From Deuterostichococcus epilithicus (taxonomy: Eukaryota; Chlorophyta; Trebouxiophyceae; Prasiolales; Stichococcaceae), in the NCBI GenBank assembly GCA_033439295.1, contig JAVTLE010000008.1:1178001-1242000 (forward strand): a stretch of 64,000 nt of DNA, read 5' to 3'. Below, piece by piece: positions 44,597 to 56,100 of the stretch. A program made the position numbers and the translations under genes. The stretch's first letter is position 1; each line of letters begins with the position of its first letter. The notes beneath the pieces are model-generated. The model had not been told where the DNA came from and ran no database searches. It saw nothing but the letters and a program-made list of their open reading frames with translations.

Positions 44597-46538
44597 ATGT
44601 CGTACAGCGGTCGCGGCAACAGGCGGCTCCTGCAGCTGGTGCAGCAGCAGCTGCTGGCAGTGGGCCGAGACCCGCCGATTGCACAGCCTTGCTTGCAGGT
44701 AAATCGACAGCATGCTGGCTTGTAGCTGCCTCTTCTGAAGTGAGGCAAACATTGTAATGATTTATATGTTTCTGCCGCGCAGCAATTGACGGTGCTGCGC
44801 TCGGCAGCCTGTGCGCCAAAGGCCCAGGCCCAGGCCTTTGGCTCGGTAGCTGCTCTGAAGAAGGTACAGTGCTGCTTTGAGTCGCATTACAGAGGCTGGC
44901 AGCCATGTCTGCGACCATGCGTCATCCCACCTCTAACCTGCTGTGAAGTAATGATTGTCTCTGTCTCGCAGGCTGCTAGCCGGCAAGGGCAGTCGCTGCC
45001 GCATGCAACACATGGCTTCTCTACCGCAGCCGCCACCGGCGGTAGAGCAAGAGGGGTGGGTTCGAGCAAGGCGCCTCCCCTGTCATGAGCACCTCCTTAG
45101 CGATTTCTTGCTGGCCGCACAACTTTGTTTTAAGACCCTGCGCCTCTGCTGCGCAGCCCGTGTCCTTCGTGAGCCTAGCGATCACAGCGGCCACCGGCGG
45201 CGCCCTGCTGATGTACTACAACCACCTCATGGACCAGAAGCTCAAGAAGAGTGCGTCCGCCATCTTTGTGCTCAGACCCTCGTCCTGCACACTGTTGGCG
45301 CTTACAGGTCCTGCCACCGGCTGAAACTGCCGGCGATGCAAGATGCAAGCTGCCAAACCGCAGCGACCCCAGAGCCCAGGGACTCGTGGGACGTACCTCC
45401 TGTTGCAGGCCGCAGCTGCGGCCCTAGAAGTCGTGCCGCAAGCCCCAAACCCCTTGCTCTCTCCCCGTCGAGCAGGCGCGGCGCCGCCCGAGGCAAGTGC
45501 CGGCGCCGCCATGATCGGCGGCGCCTTCGAGTTGATAGACCAAGACGGAAAACCCTTCACCGACAGAGACCTTTTAGGAAACTGGGCGCTGCTATACTTC
45601 GGCTTCACCTTCTGCCCCGACATCTGCCCCGATGAGCTGGACAAGATGGCCGCCGCCGTCGACGCCATAGGTGGCCGCTCCTTGTGTGGAAGCACCAGAT
45701 ATGTCCTGCAGTCTCCGTGCCTGCTTGCTGGAACAGCGCCCGGCCCGGGCGCTGCGGCACTAGGGAAGCTCCTGCAGTGGGCTTCTTGCTCAACAGCTGC
45801 GCATGCATGTAGGGGTCGAATGAGGCAAGGCAGCGCATGACAGGTGGTGCCTTACACGCACGCAGAGAAGGAGAGCGGGGTGCGGGTGCGGCCGGTATTC
45901 ATATCGCTGGACCCGGAGAGGGACAGCATCCCGCAGGTGGCGCAGTACGTCAAGGAGTTTCACCCCCGCCTCATCGGCCTCACCGGCCCCAAGGAAAAGG
46001 TGGGCAATCTGCTCCAGGCCGCCGGCCTCTGCTCCTTTGCATCCCATGAGGTCTATGAGACAGATGAGCCAGCTCAGAAGCCGAGCTGCAGCAGGATGCC
46101 AGCATGCTGATGGGAAACAGTGCAAGCCGTGGGCTGCTGTGCGCGGTCAGCAGCAGGCACAGGCCATGCGATTCACAGGTCAGTGCTCGTGCTCGATGTG
46201 CTCGCATCGCCCAGAGGCTGACGGAGGAGCGCCAGCTGAGACGATACAGGAGCCTGCCTGCCATCGAGCGTTCCAAGGGTGTCACGAAGAGAACGGTGCC
46301 CCAGGCATGAGGTACACTCAAGAACTCGCCTCCCGTGCAGACGGATGCCGCCGCAAAGGCCTACAGGGTGTACCACATGAAGACGGACGAGACGGAAGAT
46401 TACTTGGTGGACCACTCCATCATCATGTACCTGGTCGACCCGCGTGGCAAGTTCGTGCAGTTTTTCGGCAAGAACTTTGATGCGCCGGCGCTGAGCAAGG
46501 CCATTCAGGGCCACGTGGCGGGGTGGAAGCCAGAGTAG
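44597..46538 (+). CDS. SCO1-type mitochondrial copper chaperone
   Basis: Inner-membrane thioredoxin-fold protein that delivers copper to the CuA site of cytochrome c oxidase subunit 2. Seven exons join in frame to 295 residues: 44597-44698, 44783-44863, 44972-45055, 45157-45250, 45476-45670, 45866-45999 and 46341-46538. The N-terminus ([20 protein letters not shown]) is basic and Gln-rich, fitting a mitochondrial presequence. One transmembrane segment follows in [20 protein letters not shown]. The soluble domain has [20 protein letters not shown] with the CxxxC copper ligands, [35 protein letters not shown] and the copper-ligand His in [17 protein letters not shown]. All three metal ligands are present, so it should be active. 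Exon 6 starts at an acceptor inside an open frame: using the CAG at 45863-45865 gives [12 protein letters not shown], as in plant relatives. Confidence 0.95.
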
Positions 46539-46780
46539 GGAGGGCTGTCATTGTCGTGCAGGGGGGCAATCGACAGCTTCTCGGTTGGTCGCACCCTTGG
46601 TGTCCAGATCTAAGCAGGTACCTCGCTTGGGATTTACATACAGGGTATTACTGGATGATTTGCAGACCTGGAGAGCAATCGAAATCGCACTCGCACATAC
46701 CTATGCCGCGTCCTGACTGAACTGCAGTCCGGCCTAGGGCGCACACTCCAGTTCACTGTTGGCCTCTAGCACGGCCGCCG
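46539..46780. other. Convergent intergenic region, SCO1 / UBA gene
   Basis: 242 bases between two stop codons; nothing else recognised. Confidence 0.5.
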
Positions 46781-47150
46781 TCACACGCAGCTGACCAGCA
46801 GCCACTCGATGGCAGCGTCCACGTCGCAGTTCGCCTCCTCCAGCGCCTCCCGCGCCTTTGCCGAGTCGAAGCCCATGGCCTGCAAGGACACCATCAGTAT
46901 GGATGTCATTTCCGGCTCTCGACAGCGCTGGGCTCGACTGCCATACACCATTGCTGTCCAAGCACACACGCTGCACTAACACATGCCACAGGTCTTGCAA
47001 CAGACGTTGAGGTGCGTACAGCAACACAACTCCGCCTGCACTTGACGACTCGGCCTAGTCAGCAACGCACCTCGAGGCGGGCAATGTCGCAGGCGATGGC
47101 CGCGGCGCGTGCCTCCTCTGCAGCTGCGTTGGGCGGCGCCTCATGCACGT
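46781..47150 (-). CDS. UBA-domain protein (5' part unresolved)
   Basis: The last exon (46879-46781) encodes a ubiquitin-associated domain: MGFDSAKAREALEEANCDVD then AAIEWLLVSCV and stop. MGF at the first helix and the AIEWLL third helix are diagnostic; the domain binds ubiquitin. The exon before it ends at 47071 with a CTCGAG|GTGCGT donor and encodes EEARAAAIACDIARLE. Upstream, between about 47150 and 47665, all minus frames are open; one contains ARPLRDVSNGAHRAG and a basic stretch KRSRAGGVIAKAPRP, another a possible start MRLTFTAASAVAS, but I could not choose between them. The gene must begin downstream of the Myb gene stop at 47725, so it is small (perhaps 100-170 residues). Confidence 0.6.
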
Positions 47151-47724
47151 CGCCACCCCTTGTCCCCCTGCCGCTGCTGCTCCGGCCCTTCGGCCTGCCG
47201 CGTGGCTGCTGGCTGCCTGCATCTCTGCTTGCAGACAGGACTCGAGTTAGCCAACATTCCGGGCGGCAATCTGGATATCCGAACTAGACAACGTTGCCTG
47301 GCTGCATCAGACAAATACTGATGGCACGACATGGTTCAGGAGATGTTGCCAGCGCGGCGGCCAGACTGCAAGGCAGCTCCCACGCCTTCGTGAGCTAGCA
47401 GAAGGTCCTCACGGTCTAGGCGCCTTGGCGATGACGCCGCCTGCGCGGGACCGCTTTGCACCGCCCGCTGCCCGCTGCTGCCGCGCGGACACCGCGCCGC
47501 TGCCTGCCCTGTGCGCGCCGTTGGACACATCCCGCAGTGGCCTCGCGCCGCCGCTCCTGTCTGTGGCCGCAGCCTGCAATCGCACAGCGTGTCAAGCACG
47601 ACGTCACTGGCGACAGCGGATGCTGCAGTGAATGTGAGCCTCATCATGTGCAATGGCCGCGAGGCTCATCATCTGCCAATGATCGCACATCTACGTGCAG
47701 ACAGCCAGTAACTGCGTGAATTCT

Positions 47725-49266
47725 CTACGCAACAGCAGCTGGCACCTCATAGTGCATCACGCGCCAGCCCAGCAGCAGCTGTAATTCTATCAGCAGCTTC
47801 AATGCAATGTAGCTGCGCCGCACCTGCGCAGGCTGCAGCAGGAGCTGCGCATGCATCTGCTTCATGGCGCCGCGCAGCCGCTGCAACAGGACGATTTTCG
47901 CCTCCCTGCTCAGCTGGCTCTCGTCCTCGGCTGCATGGGCAAACCAGTTGGAATGAACACATAGGACCCCGGAACGGACCACTTCCATGTGGAAGATGAG
48001 CGGCATGATGCAGTGGTATCACAGGTAAGCCTGCGGCAAGGCCAGTGCGGTCAGGTTGAAACCGACATGGCGCTCGACAGGCTGGCGGCGCCCACCCATC
48101 AAGCTGTCCGGCAGCGCCGCCGCCATCGGTTGCCGATGCAGCTGCAGGGTGGCTGCAACCTCCTCCAGCTGCCGTGCTGCCGCCTCCTTCTGCGCCGGTG
48201 TAAGACCATAACTGCGGCAGCAGGGGCCCAGATTCTCACGCCGGCAGGTCCACCCACACCCCAGCGCGGGGCGGATGTATGCACGAGTTCCAAGCAAACA
48301 ATTCTATGTGCCACAGAGGGTGGCAGGCGGTGCACTGCAACCGTGTCAGGCGCTAGCATAGCGCGGCAGCAACTCCGATGCAAGGTCTCGGGCATGCGGG
48401 TGCGCACTTATCCTCCGCCTCGTCCCTCCATGCCGCCTTCATCTCAGGCGTCGGGTTTGCTGCGCAAACGCAGCAGGCGGTACATCAGCACCTGCTGTGA
48501 GGCAGCATGGCAGGACACAGGGCACCTGAGCTCATGGGTGCACTTGATGTCAGGAGCTTTTTGTAAAACGATGAGGGCATGCACAACGACAGCTGAGGCA
48601 ACAACCAGGTTGCATGACAGAGATGCGGAAACTCACGTCCCGACCATATGATGAGGCCCGCCTTGCGCTCGACGCCTGTGCGGGCATCATTGTCCAGGCG
48701 GATGCGGTCGATGTCAACCGTCAGCCCCGTGTACGCTGCACGGACATGCGGAGTTGGGACATTAGACCTGTGTGTGCTACGGCCAGCAGCGTCCGTTGCC
48801 GAACTAGCAACACGCGGCCAACAAAGCCAGGGCGCCTGCGCCGGCTGTATTCACAGCCATACCACATGGTGCATCTGCAGGCGACCGCACAGCCCGGGGA
48901 TGTGCGGCGACACGCAGGCCAGCCAACGCACCCACGATGGACTGCTGCCCCAGCAGGCGCTGCGTCTGTCCGTAAAGCTGCTGGTTCATCTTGCCGGGCA
49001 GCAGGCCGCTGTCCTCGATCTCCCGCCACTTGCCGATACCAAACTTCATGAGGCACAGCCGCAGGATGGCCGCCTCCGTCTTCGTCCAGCCGGGCGACGG
49101 GCTGAAGTTCCATCTGCGGGCATCATGATGATGGGATCGTCGCACGTCGCATTCTCTCAGTTGTCGTGTGTGGCCGCTTGGCAGGCGCAGGGCTGCGGCG
49201 TGCGAGTGCTCACAAGGAGGCTGAGTCGCCGATCTTGGGCCCGCGGTACTCGTTGCTGCTTTCCAT
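47725..49266 (-). CDS. Myb/SANT-like domain protein
   Basis: Six exons join in frame to 235 residues: 49266-49214, 49113-48932, 48735-48637, 48459-48408, 48211-48096 and 47930-47725. It begins MESSNEYRGPKIGDSASLWN. The Myb/SANT repeat is SPSPGWTKTEAAILRLCLMK then FGIGKWREIEDSGLLPGK, with the three regularly spaced Trp/hydrophobic positions (W, then W in GKW). Next come QLYGQTQRLLGQQS, TGLTVDIDRIRLDNDARTGV, ERKAGLIIWSGPNPTPEM and a helical C-terminus with YGLTPAQKEAAARQLEEV and QLSREAKIVLLQRLRGAMKQ. The single repeat with a long conserved C-terminal extension suggests a chromatin or transcription factor of a conserved but, as far as I know, uncharacterised family. The DNA-binding role is inferred from the fold. 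A TATATA lies about 78 bases upstream. Confidence 0.85.
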
Positions 49267-50182
49267 GGGATTTCAGTGACAGAAGTGCGTCCTGCAGCTG
49301 CTCAGTCCTATTGCTGCACCTCCTGCTTGGGTCTGATGTGCGATATATACCAAGTGCACGCGTGTATGTCTGGATGTCAAGACCGAGGAAGTGCTTGCCT
49401 GGAACAAACCTTCAAAACGCAGTCAATGCATCCTGCAAATGCACGGAGGTGAACGATCGACGACGCAAGCATGTCGATTGCGTCACTGAACATTTCAAAT
49501 TACGAATTTGGGACATGGCCGTTGGACCACGGGCTGCGATGGCACTCAGGACTCAGCAGCATCTTCCGGAGGCTTGAATCACTCGCAGCGAGTGCGTGCA
49601 AGTGCACTGTCCAAGTTGCCGGGCGCTCTGCTTGTATGTGTGCGCTTTCACAGCTGCATTCGGCGCGTACTGCACTTTGCAACTGCGGCGGGTGGGATGG
49701 CTGTCAGACAAATGTGTACGTATGGTAGGTGACGCAACCCCAACGGCATGTTAACAGGACGAAATATAGAGGAGGTTTCATCAACCGTCATTGAACGTCA
49801 TCATCGGAGTCGTCAAACTGTCTGCACTTCACAACTGCATGTCCTCACGAAACTGAACGTCGCGGGCCGATTCCTTGCGGAATGTGACCATAAAACCAAA
49901 GAGTCATCTGTACCACCAGCCCCAGCTGCCTAGGAAGTCGGGCACTGCCCAAGCCCACAATTTCTACGAAATTGCTGCCAGGCCCCCTTGCGTCTTGATC
50001 TACTATGAAATACCAATGCGGGACGGTCACGCACGGCCTGCTTCTCCTCTCCTGCAGATGACCTGTGAGATTAACAGATGACAATGCGCAACAGCACGGT
50101 GCTACACCATCTCCCTGGGCCGGCTTGGCAGTGGTGCTGCATGTCTCGCCGCCACAGCTGCGGGTACTGGGGGCATCGCCGC
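49267..50182. other. Intergenic region upstream of the Myb/SANT gene
   Basis: 916 bases between the Myb/SANT start and the stop of the next minus-strand gene. Apart from the TATA-like box I see no exon, repeat or RNA gene. Confidence 0.4.
49344..49349 (-). promoter_or_regulatory. TATA box candidate of the Myb/SANT gene
   Basis: TATATA about 78 bases upstream of the Myb/SANT start codon in the only promoter region available to that gene. Confidence 0.4.
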
Positions 50183-53100
50183 TCAGTAGGGGTTGAAGGA
50201 CATGTTGCCCTGTGTGTTGGCTGCCAGCAGCATATGCGCCTTGTTGGAGTGGAAGGGCCGCTCCAGGTCCGCCTCGTGCAGCGTCATGCTCATTGACTGC
50301 GGGGATAGACGACATCGTCAGTGCGTGTAAAAGTTTGCTGATAATCTTTCATGCATGCCATAGACAAAAAAAATCTGCTGGAAAGATGCATTGGCTTTGG
50401 CTTCGAAGACACATACATGATGCGCATGGGGTGCTGCAGACAAGCATTATCAAATGTCGACAGAGGGTCGCCATCAGGGCACCTCGAGTCAAGACAGAGG
50501 CTGACGGAGTCACCTGCCAGCCGCCCTTGGGCCCCGCGGCCAGCGACTCCCGGAAGAAGGCATCCACATGGTCCAGCATGAGTGCCGCGTTCTGGCGGCT
50601 GCGCCATGCGTTCTGCATTGCAGAAGGGGCAACACCGTCAACAGGCGCGCCTGGCTGCAGGTGCTGGTGAAGACGAGCCCGACCCAAAAACTGCAGACGC
50701 GCAATGTGCCATGGCCCCTGCACCCCGGGCATCCAGCAGGAAGCGACGGAGGTGCACGCGACGGCCAGGATTGGTCAGTGTCAGTCGTGCATGGTGCGCG
50801 CCTTGGTGTCGAAGGACTCCTGCAGGCCCTCCAGGTAGTCGAAGATCTCCTTGGCGGACAGCTCCCACAGGCCGCGGGTGAGCGCCACCAGCACCCGCCC
50901 GTCCACCGCCACCGCCAGCTCCTCCACTGTGTCCTTCAGCACCTTCAGCAGTGGCGCCACCTGCGGCCAGGCAGCATGTTTGTTTTGATGTAATCCAGTT
51001 TGCGGGCAGCAGGGGCGGGGCGCCCGTCAGCGGCGCTGAGACAGGCAACAGACTCCCTTCGACTCTGCCCCCCGCCAATGACCTTCGGCACCTTCGGCAG
51101 GAGCGCCGCCCGCGGGGCAGATCAACCGGGCACCCGCCGACGGCGCTGGTACACGGGCCCAGGCTAGCACTTGCTGTCGACCTCCCTTTTCAATCGGCTC
51201 AGCTGCAATTGCCAGGCTCATCGCGGCCAGCCACACTGACGCTGGCAGCCGATCATCAAGTCGTTGGCACGCCACTCGGCAGGCCAACAGGGACCAAGAA
51301 GCGGGTGGACATCGGACTGAGGCCGAGAGAGGCCGGTCGACTCACGTGCTGCTGCGAGTTGAGCTTCGGGTCGGCGGGCTGCGACAGGCGCTGCCAGTAC
51401 GGCTGGCGCGAGTCCACCACGGGGCCGATGGCCTCCCACAGCTTGTCCAGGATCGCCGACGGCGAGGAGGTGGGAGACGCGAAGACCGCGTCCGCCAGGC
51501 GCTGCGCTGCCAGCTTGACCGCGACGGCGTACTGGCTGCGCAGCTCGCCCACCACCTGCCGAGCGGGACAGGGTTATGGTCTCTCTGGGGATGGTGTTCA
51601 TAAAAGCATGGGCACAGTCCGGCTTGCGCAAGGGCACCGGGGCAGGCGTCGACGCCAGGGCAGGATCGGGCAGGAGTCGAAGGCTTCCCCGTCGATGCGG
51701 CAAGTAAGGGCAAGCCACGCACCTGCAGGAAGTGCTGGCCCAGCTCCGGGTCGCCAAACTCGGAGGAGTCGAAGCTGTCTGCGCTGCGCATCTCCTCGCT
51801 CTCTGCAGCCACACAGGCGCGTTTGGCTTGGGTTGCCGGCAGCTCCCGGCATGACCGGCAGCCTGACAGCGAAGTGTGCACGGTGATGCATCAGTTGCCG
51901 CGACCCCCAGCACATCACACACCCCCTCGTGCACTGCAGCCGACTGTTCCTCTGGAGACAGCTGCGGAGCCGCCTCCTGTTTGCATCGAGCCTGACTGGT
52001 GACGCATGCCCGAGAGCGCTCGCTAGCAGGCCTGCAGAGTGCAGCCTGGACTTGTTTCTCGCACCCTCGCGCTCCAAGCCGGCGGGCTTCTCGGCGGCGG
52101 CGGCCACGCGGCGGCGCTCCCGGCGCCCCGCAGAGCACCAGCCGGAGACGGTGGCCTCCATTGCCGGCGCCGCGCTCAGCAGCTGGCGCAGCGAGTTCAG
52201 CAGCAGCGCCTCGTGTGGCGCCACGCCCGCCTGCGGCCAGGAATCGAGGGTGTGAGACGGCGCTGACGCACGGGCGACATCGGCACCAGGTGATGCAGGC
52301 GGGCATGCACGCTTCGGGTTTCGTCAGGTTGGGAGCGGTGCAGGTGCTGGGTGCTGGAGTGCGATTCGCCACAGTTCAATGACTGTGCCGTGCATGCGGA
52401 TCTGCGAAAAGCTGCACCTGCACCACTGAGGAGCTGTCGCCACTGCCCGGCGCGCGCCACTGCCACGGCAGCCGCTTGCTCGGCGACCTGCGCGCAGAGG
52501 GGCAGCACCGTCGCACCCCTCTTGTACTGGTGGTCATGGCAGCATGTTGCTCGAGAGGTGCCCCAAGAAACGCAGAAAGGAGTCGGCACTATGGCTCCTT
52601 GGCAGTTGTGCAGCTGGTGCGCACTTGCAAGCCGGCTCCGGGATGGGTTGCTGCTGCTGCGGCGGCGGCATGGGCGCGGCCTGCGGCTTGTTCTTGCGGC
52701 CGAAAAGGCTGCTCTTGCGGGGCGACTCCTTGATGTCGGGCACGGGCGCCACGAAGGTCGGTGGCGGTGACGGCACTTTCTGTGCGCAGTGCAACATCAA
52801 GGGTTCACATGCGCACTGAATAGGATCAGAGTGCTCTTGGAGCTTTGATAATCAAACACCCTTTACCACCATGCAGATGCCCAAGGCATAGATTAGGGCA
52901 GTCAGACATCTGCAACAGAGCCAGCATAAACACAGTTGAGGGCACGCCTCGAATGCCTCTTATAATTTCAAGCGCCTCTGGTGCGGATCTGCCCACCTGG
53001 ACCAGACCGCACTGGCGGGAGGTGGCAGCAATTGTGTCGCGCAGCGCGGCGCACATGGAAGCCTCCAGCGCCGGGCCGAACTGCGGCCAGCAGGTCACGA

Positions 53101-56100
53101 TGCGCTGATACAGCATCAGCTCCGCCTCCAGCCTGCCCAGCATCGCCGGCACCAGCGGCAGGATTGCCGGACCGCCTGCGGGGCGCATCGTGACAGGTGA
53201 TTGATCTACAGGGCCGCAGGAATTCCGTGCCGAGATTTGTGGGGTTGCGCAGTGCTGCACTGGCGAACTATTCGCTACACAGGACATCCTGCCGCCGGCA
53301 ATGGATGCAGCATGCTGCAGGGCGCCAGTCTTCTCGGCGGAGTGCATCAAGCTTTCTGTGCGCAATGGCGCACCGGACTTCTTGCGGGGTGATGAGCCGG
53401 GGGCGCCCTCCGGGCCGTCCGACTCCAGCTGCAGGCAGGACTTGCACAGCGCCTCCTGTCGCGCCAAGACGCAGGAGGTAACATCACTGTCTGCAGTATG
53501 GGCCACGGCTGTGGGTCCGGCAGTCCTCATGCCAGGTGCCGAGGGACGTCAACTACGGGTATGAAATTAAAGGTGACTGCATTCCTCACATCAGCCGATT
53601 CGCGGCAAAGCGTTGGCAATGTGCTTGGTGACAGCGCACCCGGGAGTTGTCGATCCAGTGTTGGATGTGGGGCCCGAACAGGGAGGCGGCGTCCAGCGAG
53701 CCGCGCTTGCCCTCAGGCGCCGCAACGCCAGTGGCAGCCACATAGTCCTGAACCATCGCATTAGAACCCGCATCAGGACACCAGCACATGCATTGCGGAA
53801 AAGGGGATCTCAGGGGTGTGTGCGCGCGAGTGTCTTCAGCTGAAGTCTGGGTGTTTAACTGGCACGGGCAGCAGGCCCTCAGGGACACACGCAGTGGCAT
53901 ATGAACATTCACACATCAGACCCAACAGAAAATTTCTTAAATGGCGACAATCCTACCTGCAGGCGGCCGACAGCCAGCAGCAGGTCCACAGAGGAATTGT
54001 TGGGCTTCAACGGCGGCGCACTGCGCAGCACCTCCGTCACCTTGCCGATCAGCTCCTGCAGCCCAGCGCCAAGCTCGGAGTAAGCTCAGGCCCCTTCCCA
54101 TCAGCACTGGACACTGCTTGACGGCCCCGGCCCCGCAACGTCTAATGAGGAGGCAGAACAACTGCTAGCAATGAAAAGAACTTGGTGGCGACCAGTGATC
54201 CCCATGAGCAGGGGCGACGGGCTGCTATGTGTTTGCCAAAATGCACCTGGCAGTACTCGGGTGCCGTCACTGCGGGCAGGTCCACGATGGCGGGCAGCAC
54301 CCCGGTCTCAGAGATGAGGCGGTCGTTCTCGACCTCCGCGCGGATGGACTCGCACAGCGCCTGCGCGCCGGAACGAGAGGATGCAGGTTTCGGTCTCAGG
54401 GCGGCACCGCCAAAACAGGAAGCGTGCAACACTTCACTCTAGCCCCGTCACGGGCGTGCACTCTCAAAGCTTGGAGGGTTCTGGTGGAGTTGGCGGGGTT
54501 TGCAGGATATGTCAGAAGCGGAATCTACCTCCAGGCGCCGGTAGGTGAGAGTCTCCGGGGTGAGCTTGTCGCTCTCTTCAATTGGTGCCAGACGCCCCAT
54601 GCGCTTGTTCTCCACCACATAGCCTGCAAGCAGTCAGCCCTCTAGGAATCGAATGCGCCGCCCTCGATTGCTAAAAAGGGTGATGGGGAGCTAGGCGCCT
54701 CACAGCAGCGCAACGCCTCACGGGTGAGTCGGCAGACGGCCCGGCAGCCGCGCAGCCGGGGTAGATGCAGACTGCTCAGCGCTGCGAGAGAGACATCGCA
54801 CTGCACAGCTGTGTGCCGCGTGAAGCGCCGCACCGTTCTCGGTAATGCGCTTGACGCAGTTGCGGTGCAGGCGGTGGTAGCGGCGCGCGGCGGCAACCCG
54901 CAGCCGGTCGTGCAGCCACACCTGGTCCCGCAGCAGCCCCTCCTCCTTCAGGATGCCTGCATCAGCAGAGCGGCACCGCTCACGCCTGAGCATCAAGCCG
55001 CCTGACGAAGCTCGCCAGCAGCTGCCTGCACAGCGTCCAGCGGCCAGGGTGGCAGCACTGGTCGTTCCATGCCCGAGGCATGGGCCGGGTGCTGCGTGCG
55101 GCAGGCGCCAGCGCCTGCAGCTACAAGACCAGGGACCCCTTCGGAAGGACCCCATCGCTGCAGCCGGCGCACCAAACAGCCGGACAGCAGGGCGGAGGGC
55201 GGGCGCGGGGCTCTCCGGCCCGGAGGCGCCGCCACTGAGGATGCCGGCCGGCTCCTTCTCGCTAAGAGAGTGGTACCCCTCGAAGGTAGTGGCCAGCAGC
55301 GCCTCGCAGGCGTGCGCCACCTCGTTCAGGATGTCCACCTCCTGTGGCGGCAGCACCGAAGCGCGTCGTCAGACAACTGACACGCCCCACTTGCAGGCAT
55401 GCCCAGAACCCCGTCGCAGCGAACTCACATGCAGAGTCTCTTGCCGGAGGTAGCGCACTGCGCTCCTTCAGCGCTGCACCGTCGCGGGTCAGGCGGTCAG
55501 GTCAGGCGCTGTGAGGGTGTATGACCGTGCGCGGCGCACCTCGGGCAGCAGGCTGGCCTCGGCGCGCTTGAGCGGCCGCAGCTCCTGCCCCAGCATGGAC
55601 AGGCAGTCCGCCGTGGGCGTCAGCCGCCCCGGGGCCGCCGTCCAGCGCAGGAACGCCAGCGCCGCGAAGGTCGGCCGCACGCCGTAGTGCGCCGCCACCT
55701 GTGACAGGCAGGCGAGGGAGTCGGCAGCAGACGGAGAGCCGCAGGGCCCACAGGTTGCTGTGCGGAATGCACTGTTTGCTGCCGCTGCTGCCGGAGTCCT
55801 GGGTCGGCAGCCACAAGGCAGTAGCTGCTGCCGGCATGTGCCAAGGTGCACTGGCCCCCGTAAACGTTTCCTGACTCCTGACGAACGCATCTCCATCTTG
55901 CGCTGGCTCCATGGTTCGCACCTCGCGCAGCAGCCAGCGCCAGGGACCCGTCAGCGCGAGTGAGCGCGCCCCGCAGCCCTGCTTTGCCAGCGCCGTCTCG
56001 AGCACTGTCTCATACACCTGCGTTTGAAAGGGCGAGAGATTTGGTCAACGACTCTGTTGACCAGCTGACACGCCAAGAGGATGCAGAACTGCGAACGCGG

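Noticed and set aside
45844-45865. Upstream acceptor for SCO1 exon 6 (CAG at 45841-45843)
   Set aside because: It breaks the phase with exon 5; the CAG ending at 45865 restores the frame and gives the conserved DAIEKESGV.
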